A stretch of 64,000 bases of DNA from positions 3,410,001 to 3,474,000 of the forward strand of contig NZ_JAHSTY010000001.1 of NCBI RefSeq assembly GCF_019145355.1, written 5' to 3'. The notes under the pieces are model-generated. The model saw only the letters and a program-made list of their open reading frames with translations, ran no database searches and was not told the origin of the DNA. Source of the DNA: Pseudomonas azadiae. Lineage in GTDB: Bacteria > Pseudomonadota > Gammaproteobacteria > Pseudomonadales > Pseudomonadaceae. The number at the start of each line of letters is the position of its first letter. Position 1 is the first letter of the stretch. The translations under genes were made by a program, and so were the position numbers. Positions 41,828 through 50,756 of the stretch are shown in pieces.

Positions 41828-41881
41828 CCAGGCCAACGCATCTTGCCACTTGCCGCTAACAGGTCCTCCCTGCTTTTAAGC

Positions 41882-41887
41882 TATAAT
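41882..41887 (+). promoter_or_regulatory. Candidate -10 element of the carbamoyltransferase operon
   Basis: A consensus TATAAT in an A/T-rich stretch (TTTTAAGCTATAATCCC), about 90 bp before the carbamoyltransferase start. No good -35 hexamer is present at the right distance, so an activator or another start may be involved. Confidence 0.45.
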
Positions 41888-41978
41888 CCCGCCCTTTAGC
41901 TGTTTCCTGCCCAGGTGGGAAGCACACTTTTTTCAGGCGTAACCCGCCTGCATGCAGACTAAAAGAGGCTAGACCCCT

Positions 41979-43736
41979 GTGGCATTGACGATTCTTGGCC
42001 TGTCCGGCGCCCTTAGCCATGATCCTTCCGCAGCCTTGTATATCGACGGCAAGCTGATCGCGGCCGCCGAAGAAGAGCGCTTCGTACGCGACAAACATGC
42101 AAAGAACCGCATGCCCTACGAATCGGCGAAATTCTGCCTGGAGCAGGCCGGCATCAAGCCTTCCGACGTTGACGTGGTCGCTATCCCTTTCGCGCCGATC
42201 AGCCTGTTCGGCGAGGCGCGCTGGCACTACGCCAAGCGTTACTGGTACGCCCCGGACCGCGCCCTCGACGCGATCCTGATGGGCAACCGTCGCTACAAGC
42301 GTTATCGCAACAAGATCGTCTGGTGCCTGGAGCAACTGGGTTTCGATCCGAAGAAAATCAAGATCGAACCGGTTGAACACCACCTGGCCCATGCCTCCAG
42401 TGCCTACCACTGCTCCGGCTTCCAGGAGAAAACCGCGATCCTCGGTATCGACGGTAAAGGTGAGTACGCCACCACGTTCTTCGGCTACGGCGAAAACGGC
42501 AAGATCCACAAAATCAAGGAATTCTACGATCCGGACTCCCTCGGCGGCCTGTATGGCGCGATCACCGAGTTCCTCGGTTTCGAGATGCTCGACGGCGAGT
42601 TCAAGGTCATGGGCATGGCGCCGTATGGCGATGCCAGCAAGTACGATTTCTCACGCCTGGCCTCTTTCGAGAACGGCGAGTTGGTGATCAACACCGACTA
42701 CGCCAACGTGATCGGCCTGCGCCGTTATAAGGAGAAGGGCAAGGGTTTCTACTTCTCGCCCAAACTGATCGAGTGGCTGGGGCCCAAGCGCGAAGGCGAC
42801 ATCGCCGACGAGCCGTACATCCACTACGCCGCCAGCATGCAGGCGCTGTTCGAAAAGTTGGCCCTGCAGATGATCGACCACTACCTGGGCGACATCCTCA
42901 AGGACACCGGCAAGCTGGCCTTCGCCGGCGGCTGCGCGCTGAACGTGAAGCTGAACCAGAAGATCATTGCCCGTGACGACGTCAAGGAGCTGTTCGTGCA
43001 GCCGGCGTCCGGCGATGCCGGTACCGCGGTCGGTGCGGCGGCCTACGTGTCCCACGCCCGTGGAGTGCCGGTCGAGAAGATGGAGCACGTCTACCTCGGC
43101 CCGTCCTACAGCAACGAAGACGTGATCGCCGCCTGCGCCAAGCATGAGAGCAAGCCGAACTGGCGCAAGATCGAAAACATGCCCCAGCGCATCGCCAAAA
43201 TCATGGTCGACGGCAACCCGGTGGCCTGGTTCCAGGGCCGCATGGAGTTTGGCCCGCGTGCCCTGGGCGGTCGTTCGATCATCGGTTGCCCAAGTGCGAC
43301 CGGCGTGGCGGACCGCATCAACCACCAGATCAAGTTCCGCGAGCGCTGGAGGCCTTTCTGCCCGTCGATGCTCGATACCGTCGCCCCGCAGATGATCAAG
43401 GTCGATCACCCGGCGCCGTTCATGACCTTCACCTTCGAAGTGTCCGAAGAGTGGAAGACCCGCGTGCCGGAAGTGGTGCATGAAGACGGTACCTCCCGCG
43501 CCCAGGTGCTCAAGCGCGAATACAACCCGCGCTACTACGACATGATGAAAGAACTCGAAGTGCTCACCGGCAACGGCGTGGCCCTGAACACCTCGCTCAA
43601 CCGCCGTGGCGAAGCGATGATCTGCTCGCCGACCGACGCGTTGAACATGTTCTTCGGCTCCGACCTGCAGTACCTGATCATGGAAGACATCCTGGTCGTC
43701 AAAGACGGCGTGGACCCTTATGACGCGCTCGGCTGA
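41979..43736 (+). CDS. Carbamoyltransferase of LPS core (NodU/CmcH family)
   Basis: A 585-residue enzyme transferring a carbamoyl group from carbamoyl phosphate to a core sugar; the Pseudomonas LPS inner core carries carbamoyl-heptose. The N-terminal GALSHDPSAAL (His14) and EHHLAHASSAYH (His134, 135, 138) form the metal/carbamoyladenylate site. FGPRALGGRSI and FRERWRPFCPS belong to the C-terminal YrdC-like part. The start is GTG at 41979, giving MALTILGLSGA. It leads the second LPS block; the next start lies 17 nt inside its end. Confidence 0.92.
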   Translation: MALTILGLSGALSHDPSAALYIDGKLIAAAEEERFVRDKHAKNRMPYESAKFCLEQAGIKPSDVDVVAIPFAPISLFGEARWHYAKRYWYAPDRALDAILMGNRRYKRYRNKIVWCLEQLGFDPKKIKIEPVEHHLAHASSAYHCSGFQEKTAILGIDGKGEYATTFFGYGENGKIHKIKEFYDPDSLGGLYGAITEFLGFEMLDGEFKVMGMAPYGDASKYDFSRLASFENGELVINTDYANVIGLRRYKEKGKGFYFSPKLIEWLGPKREGDIADEPYIHYAASMQALFEKLALQMIDHYLGDILKDTGKLAFAGGCALNVKLNQKIIARDDVKELFVQPASGDAGTAVGAAAYVSHARGVPVEKMEHVYLGPSYSNEDVIAACAKHESKPNWRKIENMPQRIAKIMVDGNPVAWFQGRMEFGPRALGGRSIIGCPSATGVADRINHQIKFRERWRPFCPSMLDTVAPQMIKVDHPAPFMTFTFEVSEEWKTRVPEVVHEDGTSRAQVLKREYNPRYYDMMKELEVLTGNGVALNTSLNRRGEAMICSPTDALNMFFGSDLQYLIMEDILVVKDGVDPYDALG

Positions 43737-44850
43737 CCGCCACGTCCTGCAGTTCTGCCACGGCTATGACGGGCCGTTCCTGGATTGCGCAAGGCAGTAC
43801 GCCAGCTTGTTCGCAGGCTCGGGCTACAAGGTGACCACGGTGTTCCTCACCGGAGTCGCCGACCCCGAGGTGGCGGCCGGTTGCGCCAGTGACGAAGTGT
43901 TGTTCATGGAGTTCAGCTCGAAGGCCATTCGTGGCCTCAAGCTGGGTGCCATCGCCGAGATGCGCAAGATCGCCGCCTCGCGCCATTTCAGTTTCTGCAT
44001 CGCACACCGCGCCAAGCCGATCTACATCGCGCTGCTCGCCACGCGGTTGCAGGTGATTGGGGTGCATCACGCCTTTGGCGACTACCAGCGCCGCGGCCGT
44101 CGGCTGTTTGCCTCGATTTTCAGAAAGCGCCTGAGCTTGCTCGCGGTGTCCGACGCCGTGCGGGATGACATCCGGCGCTGCCTGCCGAAATGGCCGCAGG
44201 CGCGTATCCAGACCTTGTACAACCGCATCGATGTCCAAGCCCTGCAGGCGCGGCAGGTTTGCAGGGAAGAGGCGCGCGACGCCCTCGGGCTATCGCCGGA
44301 TGAATGGGTGGTCGGCAATGTCGGCCGCCTGCACCCGGACAAGGACCAGGCCACGCTGCTCAAGGGTTTCGCCCTGGCATTGAAGCAGTTGCCGACTGAA
44401 AGCCGTTTGGCGATCCTCGGCACCGGGCGCCTGGAGCGGGACCTGAAGGCACTGGCCCGCGAGCTGGGGATTGCCGACAAGGTGCTGTTCCTCGGCCAGG
44501 TGCCGGATGCGCGCCGCTATTTTCGTGCGTTTGATGTGTTTGCATTGAGCTCCGACCACGAGCCCTTCGGCATGGTGCTGCTCGAAGCCATGGCGGCCGG
44601 CGTCGCCTTGCTCGCCACCGCCTGTGGCGGCGCGCGGGAAGTGGTCGAAGGCGTGGGCATCCTGTTTCCCCTGGGCGACGCCGAGCACCTGGCCCAAGGG
44701 CTGGAACACCTGGCCGCGATGGACCCGCAGCAGCGACGCCAATGTGCCGAGTTGATGCTGGAGCGCCTGCATGCACGATTCTCGGATCAGGCGGTGCGCG
44801 CTGCTTTCTGGCAGTTGCCGCCTGTCATTGAACTGACCGCGAGGGCTTGA
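43720..44850 (+). CDS. wapH: LPS core glycosyltransferase, WapH-like (GT4)
   Basis: A 376-residue GT-B glycosyltransferase. The N-terminal HVLQFCHGYDGPFLDCARQY and the C-terminal donor site DHEPFGMVLLEAMAAGVALLAT (E-x7-E) are visible. It occupies the place of PA5004 wapH, which adds an outer-core glucose in P. aeruginosa. The start overlaps the carbamoyltransferase gene by 17 nt, suggesting coupling. The sugar transferred is inferred from synteny. Confidence 0.86.
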   Translation: MTRSADRHVLQFCHGYDGPFLDCARQYASLFAGSGYKVTTVFLTGVADPEVAAGCASDEVLFMEFSSKAIRGLKLGAIAEMRKIAASRHFSFCIAHRAKPIYIALLATRLQVIGVHHAFGDYQRRGRRLFASIFRKRLSLLAVSDAVRDDIRRCLPKWPQARIQTLYNRIDVQALQARQVCREEARDALGLSPDEWVVGNVGRLHPDKDQATLLKGFALALKQLPTESRLAILGTGRLERDLKALARELGIADKVLFLGQVPDARRYFRAFDVFALSSDHEPFGMVLLEAMAAGVALLATACGGAREVVEGVGILFPLGDAEHLAQGLEHLAAMDPQQRRQCAELMLERLHARFSDQAVRAAFWQLPPVIELTARA

Positions 44851-45746
44851 TGCTCAATCGATTCCAAGGCTGGCGCGAGCGCGGCTGGTCCGTCGTCGAT
44901 GCGCCCACCTACAGCGAGGCCTGGCAACGTTTTGGCGGCAGCGTCGCGACGCATCCGCAGGTGATCGAGCGCCTGGCCGGCCTGGCGCAGATTCCGGTGC
45001 GTTACCTGGCCTGGGAGCAGGCCGGTGAACTCAAGGCGTGCATCGCCACCTGGGGGCGCGACTTGGCGCTGTCCAAGGATGTGCTCAAGCGAAGTGGCAA
45101 GAAAGGCCTGTTCGACCTCGGCAATGCCGAGCTGATCCTGCCGGCCGCCGCCGATGCGCAGGCGCCGTTGCGCCAGCGTGCGCGCTACCTGTCGGCATTG
45201 AACGAGGGCCGTTTCAGTGGCCTGAAGCTTCAGGCCGAGCAGTTGGCCATGGCGCGTACCCCCGAAGAACTGTCGAAGAAATTTCGCTACAACCAGCGCC
45301 GCGAATTGCGTTTGCTGGAAGAGGCGGGCGGCCTGGTGCGGCCTGTCGGTGAGTTTTCCAGCGTTGAGTTGGCGTCCATCTACTGCGACTTGTTCCTGCG
45401 CCGCTGGGGCTTCACCGCCACGGGCGCCGAGCGCATGGCCGACGTGATCGAACTGCTGCGTGAGTGGTTGATCGGTTCGGTGATTTTTCTCAACGACGCG
45501 CCCATCGCCATCCAGTTGGTGTACCGGGTCGAGTCGCCGCAGTGGATCAGCGTGGAGTACGTCAACGGGGGGGTTGACCCCGAAACTCGCGCCTTCAGCC
45601 CAGGCAGCGTGCTGAGTTTTATCAACACCCAAAGCGCCTGGGAGCAGGCACGCGAAGTTGGCAAGCCACTGCGTTTTTCCTTTGGCCGCGCCGACCGCGA
45701 ATACAAGGACCGTTGGTGCAACCCCGTGCAGGTATTCAGCGTATGA
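44850..45746 (+). CDS. mig-14: Mig-14 family protein
   Basis: 298 residues of the Mig-14 family, linked in Salmonella and P. aeruginosa to antimicrobial-peptide resistance. The central KKFRYNQRRELRLLEEAGG and the later FGRADREYKDRW suggest a FemX/GNAT-like acyltransferase fold. The ATG at 44850 overlaps the previous stop (TGATG). It is membrane-associated in other bacteria; no clear TM helix is seen here. Position corresponds to PA5003. Confidence 0.88.
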   Translation: MLNRFQGWRERGWSVVDAPTYSEAWQRFGGSVATHPQVIERLAGLAQIPVRYLAWEQAGELKACIATWGRDLALSKDVLKRSGKKGLFDLGNAELILPAAADAQAPLRQRARYLSALNEGRFSGLKLQAEQLAMARTPEELSKKFRYNQRRELRLLEEAGGLVRPVGEFSSVELASIYCDLFLRRWGFTATGAERMADVIELLREWLIGSVIFLNDAPIAIQLVYRVESPQWISVEYVNGGVDPETRAFSPGSVLSFINTQSAWEQAREVGKPLRFSFGRADREYKDRWCNPVQVFSV

Positions 45747-47134
45747 CCCGCAAGCAGCAATTACTCAGGCGTCACCGGCGCAACAAGCGCACGGCGTTGA
45801 TGGTCGGCGTGTTGCTGCTGGTGTTGGTCGGCATCCTGGTCGCCTGGTGGTTGCCGTTGCTGTTGGCCGTATTGGCGTGGATCGCTCATGAAGCCTGGTT
45901 TGCCGACCACCTGTTCTATGCGCCCAACGAGGATTACCAGTACCGTTTCTCGGCGGATGCCGAGCTGACAGGTGTGCATCTTGACGGTGACCGCTTGCTG
46001 CTCGATCAGCCGGTGACGCTGGAGGTAGGCGCGACACTGGTGCTGGCGATCAAGGTCAAGAGCACGTGGTTGGGGCGTTTTCTCGACCCTGGCGTTGAGT
46101 TGGCAGACGACCGGCAAACCTTTGAGCGCGGGGTCAACGGCGTTCGCTACCTGAACCTCAGCGGCCTGGCGCCGGCGTTGGCGGCGGGAGAATTGCGTCT
46201 GCGCGGGCGGCATTGCCGATTGCTCGGCTCACCTCGCCTGTGGGCCTGGACCCATCCGGATTACAGCGCACAACGGGTGATGGTCATCGCCCCGCATGCC
46301 GACGACGCCGAATTGGCCGCCTTCGGCCTGTACAGCCAGGCTGAAAAACCCTGGATCGTCACCCTGACCGCAGGGGAGATCGAAGCCGAACATTATGAGC
46401 GGATGGGCCTGGATGCGGTCGAGGCTTCGCGCATCAAGGGCCGCCTGCGTGCCTGGGACAGCATCGCCGTGCCGCAATGGGCCGGCGTGCCGCAGGCCCA
46501 TTGCGTGCAACTGGGCTACTTCTGCCTGCAATTGCAGGCGATGCAGGCCGCGCCGGACCTGCCGTTTGCCTCCCGTGAGGCAGAGCTGACGGACGTTCGG
46601 CCCTTTCGCCAGTTCAATCCGTTCCCGTTACCGGCGGACAGCGACGGCCTGCCTACCTGGAACAATTTGCTGGCCGATCTGCGCCACGTGCTGTTGATGG
46701 CGCGCCCGGAAGTGATCGTGCTGCCGCATCCGGTGCTGGACCCGCACCCTGATCATCTCTGTGCGCACCACGCGGTGCTGCAAGCCTTGCAAGGCCTGGA
46801 GTGGCAGCCGACCACCGTACTGGGCTACGCCAACCATCTTCACGACAACGACCGCTGGCCCATGGGCGACGCCGGTGCCGGCATTGCGTTGCCGCCGCTG
46901 TTCGACGCCACTGAAGAACTGCTCCCGTGCAGCCTTGCCCTGACCTTGGCGCAGCAGCGCGACAAGGCCATGGCCCTGGGCATGATGCATGACCTGCAGC
47001 CGGCGGCGCCGTTCAAGCGCCGTGTACGGCGTTGGCTGCAGCGAATGTTGGCGGGGCGTGCGCGGTCGCCTTATGGTGATAACGAGTTTTTCCGCAAGGC
47101 CGTACGACGGCATGAGTTGTTCTGGCGTTTGTGA
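45743..47134 (+). CDS. dnpA: PIG-L family de-N-acetylase DnpA
   Basis: 463 residues. An Arg-rich N-terminus precedes two hydrophobic helices (about 19-50), a beta-rich domain, and then a PIG-L deacetylase domain with the zinc motif PHADDAE (184-190) and a distal DPHPDHLCAHH. It is the counterpart of PA5002, a de-N-acetylase that alters antibiotic tolerance and probably trims an N-acetyl sugar of the core. The start is an ATGA overlap with mig-14. Confidence 0.9.
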   Translation: MTRKQQLLRRHRRNKRTALMVGVLLLVLVGILVAWWLPLLLAVLAWIAHEAWFADHLFYAPNEDYQYRFSADAELTGVHLDGDRLLLDQPVTLEVGATLVLAIKVKSTWLGRFLDPGVELADDRQTFERGVNGVRYLNLSGLAPALAAGELRLRGRHCRLLGSPRLWAWTHPDYSAQRVMVIAPHADDAELAAFGLYSQAEKPWIVTLTAGEIEAEHYERMGLDAVEASRIKGRLRAWDSIAVPQWAGVPQAHCVQLGYFCLQLQAMQAAPDLPFASREAELTDVRPFRQFNPFPLPADSDGLPTWNNLLADLRHVLLMARPEVIVLPHPVLDPHPDHLCAHHAVLQALQGLEWQPTTVLGYANHLHDNDRWPMGDAGAGIALPPLFDATEELLPCSLALTLAQQRDKAMALGMMHDLQPAAPFKRRVRRWLQRMLAGRARSPYGDNEFFRKAVRRHELFWRL

Positions 47135-47147
47135 AAAAGGGAATGTA

Positions 47148-48104
47148 ATGAAAGTCTTGTTTCTGGTCCAGAAAGAACAGCGCGCCATCCTGGATCGTTT
47201 GTACGAGGGGGTGGCCGAGCATTGCGACTGTGATATTCGCTGGCTGAGCAGCGATGAGCAGCGCAACCTGCGCGCTTACTTCCGACGTGAAGTCGACGTG
47301 ACCCGTTACGACCGCATTGTGTTTTTCCTGCGCTTCAAGCAGGAGATCCGCCAGGTCGGGTTCATCCGCACCCTCCCGAACCTGGTGATCCTCGAACACG
47401 ACGCTTATCAGAACTACATTCCCTGCAAATACACCGGCAAGTTCAGTGCTCATTACCGTCGGCTGCCGTGGGTGCGGGTGATCAGCTCGGGCTTCATGGT
47501 GACCGAACGCCTGCGCGCCGAAGGCTTTGATGCGGTATTTGTGCCCAAAGGCTACGACCAGGCACTGTTGCAGTCCCAGGACCGTGAGCGGGATATCGAA
47601 CTGGCGTTTGTCGGCAGTACCAACAGCGTGGCCTATAGTGGTCGCAAGGCATTGCTCGATGAGCTGGCACGGGTTGAACCTTTGGTGGTGACGCGCACCA
47701 AATCCGGTGAGGAATATTGCGCGACCCTCAACCGGATTCGTTTTTTCGTCAGTGCCGATGTGGGCATGGGCGAGTACATGATCAAGAACTTCGAAGCCAT
47801 GGCCTGTGGCTGTGTATTGCTGGCGTTTGATCAAGGGGCCGAGGAAAACGCGGCCCTGAGGTTCGAAGATATGGTCAATGTGGTGTTCTACAAGGACATC
47901 CCGCAGTTGCAGGAAAAACTCGCCGTGCTACGGTCCGACCCGCAACTGGCGGCAGATATTGCACGTCGTGGGCAGTCGCTGGCGGTCAGCCAGTACCGCT
48001 TTGCGCGTATCGGCCAGCGTATTGTCGAAGCCCTTGAGGCGCCGCTGCGGCCTCGTGCTCCCTTGAGTGTGCTGGAAAGGTTGCGCCTGAAGCTGGGCGT
48101 TTGA
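47148..48104 (+). CDS. Ssg-like cell-surface glycosyltransferase
   Basis: 318 residues with a GT-B-like C-terminal half (DVGMGEYMIKNFEAMACGCVLLAF) of the CgeB/Glycos_transf_1_2 type. It sits at the place of PA5001 ssg, whose loss alters LPS core, phage sensitivity and motility. The ATG at 47148 has AGGG 7 nt upstream and lies 14 nt after dnpA. Donor and acceptor are not known. Confidence 0.83.
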   Translation: MKVLFLVQKEQRAILDRLYEGVAEHCDCDIRWLSSDEQRNLRAYFRREVDVTRYDRIVFFLRFKQEIRQVGFIRTLPNLVILEHDAYQNYIPCKYTGKFSAHYRRLPWVRVISSGFMVTERLRAEGFDAVFVPKGYDQALLQSQDRERDIELAFVGSTNSVAYSGRKALLDELARVEPLVVTRTKSGEEYCATLNRIRFFVSADVGMGEYMIKNFEAMACGCVLLAFDQGAEENAALRFEDMVNVVFYKDIPQLQEKLAVLRSDPQLAADIARRGQSLAVSQYRFARIGQRIVEALEAPLRPRAPLSVLERLRLKLGV

Positions 48105-48117
48105 TATCGGCTAAATG

Positions 48118-48133
48118 GCTATCAAATGATAGC
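48118..48133. repeat. Short palindrome GCTATCA-AA-TGATAGC
   Basis: A perfect 7-bp inverted repeat with a 2-nt centre in the 52-bp gap ahead of the GT2 gene. It could be an operator or a leader hairpin; no known consensus was recognised. Confidence 0.4.
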
Positions 48134-48156
48134 TATGTGATCTTATCGAGACATGA

Positions 48157-48918
48157 ATGCAATTCTCCGATCAAAGCGACGTAACACTCGTGGTGACCAG
48201 TTGCGGTCGCTTCGATTTGTTGAAACGCACGCTCGAGAGCTTCGATCTGTTCAATACGGCGGCGATACGTGAAGTCTTCATTACCGAAGACTCCGGCGAC
48301 GACGCCGTAAGCCATGCGGTTCCCGAGCACTGGCGCAGTCATTGCACCTTCCTGATCAACCGCCCGAAGCTTGGGCAGTTGGCGTCCATCGATTTGGCTT
48401 ACGAGTCGGTCAAGACCCCCTATATATTCCATTGCGAGGATGACTGGGCGTTTTATCGACCGGGTTTTGTCGAAGACTCCAAGACGGTATTGGAGCAGCG
48501 GCCCGAAATTTTGCAGGTGTGGCTGCGCAACTTCGTTTACGACTTGCAGGTGCATAGCCCCTATATCCATTTGGGGCCGCGCGAAGTGATTGGCGGGGTG
48601 CCGTGTTATCCCCTGCTGTCCGACAAGCCTGAGTGGCAGGGTTTTTCGCTGAACCCCGGGTTGCGACGCATCAAGGAATATCGCTTGTGCGCGCCCTATG
48701 CCGGGTTCGAAGGGGAGAAGGGGCTATCCAAGCGTTACGCGCAGCTGAACCTGGCGGCCGTGACTCTGGAAGGCGATGCGGTTTTGCATACCGGTTTCGG
48801 TTTGCATGTGGCGACGGCGGAAGAGCGCTTGACCAAGGCGCGGCGCAAGCGGCGAGAGCGGATCAAGCTGGCGGCCATGCTGGTACTGGGTGTCGGTATC
48901 GGTTGGCTGATCCATTAA
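48157..48918 (+). CDS. Family 2 glycosyltransferase with C-terminal membrane anchor
   Basis: 253 residues of GT-A fold: VTLVVTSCGRFDLLKRTLES at the N-terminus and the metal-binding EDDW at 94-97. The C-terminus is a basic stretch (KARRKRRERIK) followed by one hydrophobic helix, LAAMLVLGVGIGWLIH, giving a tail-anchored enzyme at the inner membrane. It stands where PAO1 has wapR, but I could not establish orthology. Only a weak ribosome-binding site (GAG) precedes the ATG. The transferred sugar is unknown. Confidence 0.8.
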   Translation: MQFSDQSDVTLVVTSCGRFDLLKRTLESFDLFNTAAIREVFITEDSGDDAVSHAVPEHWRSHCTFLINRPKLGQLASIDLAYESVKTPYIFHCEDDWAFYRPGFVEDSKTVLEQRPEILQVWLRNFVYDLQVHSPYIHLGPREVIGGVPCYPLLSDKPEWQGFSLNPGLRRIKEYRLCAPYAGFEGEKGLSKRYAQLNLAAVTLEGDAVLHTGFGLHVATAEERLTKARRKRRERIKLAAMLVLGVGIGWLIH

Positions 48919-48966
48919 GTAAATACGACAAGCCACCACACAACGCCGCAAAAGGTCATTTTTTAG

Positions 48967-50052
48967 ATGAGTATCCTCAACATCATGTGGGCCGGTGGTT
49001 CTGCATTCGCCTCAGTGCAGAAGGTTCATCAACAGATTCTTTCCCACGCCGTTTGCCGTGCGCCGATCACGACCTGGTTGCTTCAGGGCCGCTCGCACGA
49101 GAGCGAACCGGCAGTGGAGTGGAACCTCTCTTCCGCCCGGCTCAAGGGCAGGCATCTTTGGAAGCTGTTGATGCCCTGGATGCGCGCGCGTTTCCAGAAA
49201 GCGTTGCCTGACGATCTTGAGGTTGTATTGCTCGACGGGGTAGGCGTGGCCCGGGTGATGTTGCCGGTGCTCAAGGATTTGCCACACGTACGCGCCGTGG
49301 TTGTGTTTCATGGCGCCACGCGCATGCGCCGCGCGGACCAGAAGTTGTTTGCGCAGCTTCCCGCGGCGCAACTGACCCTGGTGGCCGTGTCGCAAACCCT
49401 GGCTCACACGATCGAGCGTTTCCTGCAACGGCCCGTGACGGTGCTGCGCAGTGCGTTTGATCCGGTGGCGTTTCGCGCCGCCGCGCTATCGCGGGCGCAG
49501 GCGCGGTCTCGCCTGGGGCTGCCACTGGAAGCCTCGCCGGTGCTCGGTGCGGTAGGCCGATTGGTCGGCGGTAAGGGCTTTGGTTGTCTGCTGGACGCGT
49601 TTTCCGGTGTATCGGCGGTGCATCCGGACGCGCGGCTGGTCATTATCGGCGAAGGAGATGCGCGGCCGGCGCTTGAGGCATGTATCGCGCAGATGGGCTT
49701 GCAGGACAAGGTCTCGCTGCCAGGCCATCTGCCGGACGCGGCGACGCTTTATCGGGCCTTTGATTGGGTGGCCATTCCGTCGACGCAAGAAGGCTTGGGG
49801 TTGATCCTGCAAGAGGCGGTAATGGCCGGGGTTCCGGTGCTGACCAGCGAATTGGCCGTGTTCCGCGAGCAGTTGGCGGACGCCGGCTGGTACGCCCCCT
49901 CCGATGATGCGCAGGCTTGGGGTCGCCTGATGGAGCGTGCGTTCGCCACGTCTGCCGAGGGCGTGCTTGAGGCCCAGTCACGCGCATTGGCACCCGAGCA
50001 AGCCTGGAAGGATTTCAGTGAAACCTCCCAGCGCCTGTTTTCATGTCGCTAG
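48967..50052 (+). CDS. Family 4 glycosyltransferase
   Basis: 361 residues with a two-lobed GT-B fold. The C-terminal lobe carries GAVGRLVGGKGFGCLLDAF, LVIIGEGD and the donor motif TQEGLGLILQEAVMAGVPV (E-x7-E). It probably builds the variable outer core. Upstream is an A/T-rich 48-bp gap without a good ribosome-binding site. Its last 12 bases overlap the end of the convergent kinase-like gene. Confidence 0.83.
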   Translation: MSILNIMWAGGSAFASVQKVHQQILSHAVCRAPITTWLLQGRSHESEPAVEWNLSSARLKGRHLWKLLMPWMRARFQKALPDDLEVVLLDGVGVARVMLPVLKDLPHVRAVVVFHGATRMRRADQKLFAQLPAAQLTLVAVSQTLAHTIERFLQRPVTVLRSAFDPVAFRAAALSRAQARSRLGLPLEASPVLGAVGRLVGGKGFGCLLDAFSGVSAVHPDARLVIIGEGDARPALEACIAQMGLQDKVSLPGHLPDAATLYRAFDWVAIPSTQEGLGLILQEAVMAGVPVLTSELAVFREQLADAGWYAPSDDAQAWGRLMERAFATSAEGVLEAQSRALAPEQAWKDFSETSQRLFSCR

Positions 50053-50646
50053 CAGCGCTTGCTCCAGTGCTTGCATTGGAAAGCGTTCGTTCAGCTTCTC
50101 GCGCGCAATATAACGTGCGAAATGCTGCAGGTTGCGTCTCGCGAGTTCTGGATTAAGCGGTGCGCGCAAAAAGCGCATGTCCGCCACATCAATCAGTCCC
50201 ATTTCGTTATCAGGTGTGACAACGATATTGCCCAGGTGCAGGGAGCGGAAGTAAATTCCCGCGCCATGCAGGCGGCGGATCAGCGCGACCAGCGGGCTGA
50301 GGTTCGATTGCCAGTCAAAGCCCTCTTTGTTGGAAATCTGGCGCAGCGTTTCGCCCGGCAGCGGGCGATACAACACCGCGGTCATACCGGGCGCAGCCAG
50401 TTGAAAGAACGCAAGAACGGTCAAGGTGGGGATGCCGCGCTGTTGCAGCTGCGCCACGTTGTCGATGAAGCGCTTGGAGTAGGGGCGAAACAGCGCCGAC
50501 GAAAACAGGCGCTTGCGGCGAAACAGTTTGAGGATATTCCCGTCGGCCAGCAGGTAGACTTTGGGGCCATAGCTGTCCTTTTCGAGGATTCGGGCACCTT
50601 CAATCATCGCGTTTAAATCGGCTTCGGGAAGCCTGGAACATTGCAT
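50041..50646 (-). CDS. Kinase-like protein with altered catalytic loop (PA4998-like)
   Basis: 201 residues of the LPS kinase/toluene-tolerance-like fold. The glycine loop/lysine region GNILKLFRRKRL and metal-site Asp153 (GLIDVAD) are present. The catalytic loop is FRSLHLGN (133-140), with Ser135 where kinases have Asp; Asn140 is kept. It may be catalytically weak or dead, or act on a different chemistry. It is the only minus-strand gene inside the LPS block and overlaps the preceding glycosyltransferase tail-to-tail by 12 bp. Divergent from waaL. Confidence 0.78.
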   Translation of the reverse strand: MQCSRLPEADLNAMIEGARILEKDSYGPKVYLLADGNILKLFRRKRLFSSALFRPYSKRFIDNVAQLQQRGIPTLTVLAFFQLAAPGMTAVLYRPLPGETLRQISNKEGFDWQSNLSPLVALIRRLHGAGIYFRSLHLGNIVVTPDNEMGLIDVADMRFLRAPLNPELARRNLQHFARYIAREKLNERFPMQALEQALLAT

Positions 50647-50756
50647 CGTCGGAAAGCCTTGTGGGGAGTCGCGGGCACAGTAGTCGGTAATAATGCCGAA
50701 AGTTTTGGGTTTTAACCATGCCGGTTTGGCAGGCTGGACCTATTCAGGAGCGGGTG

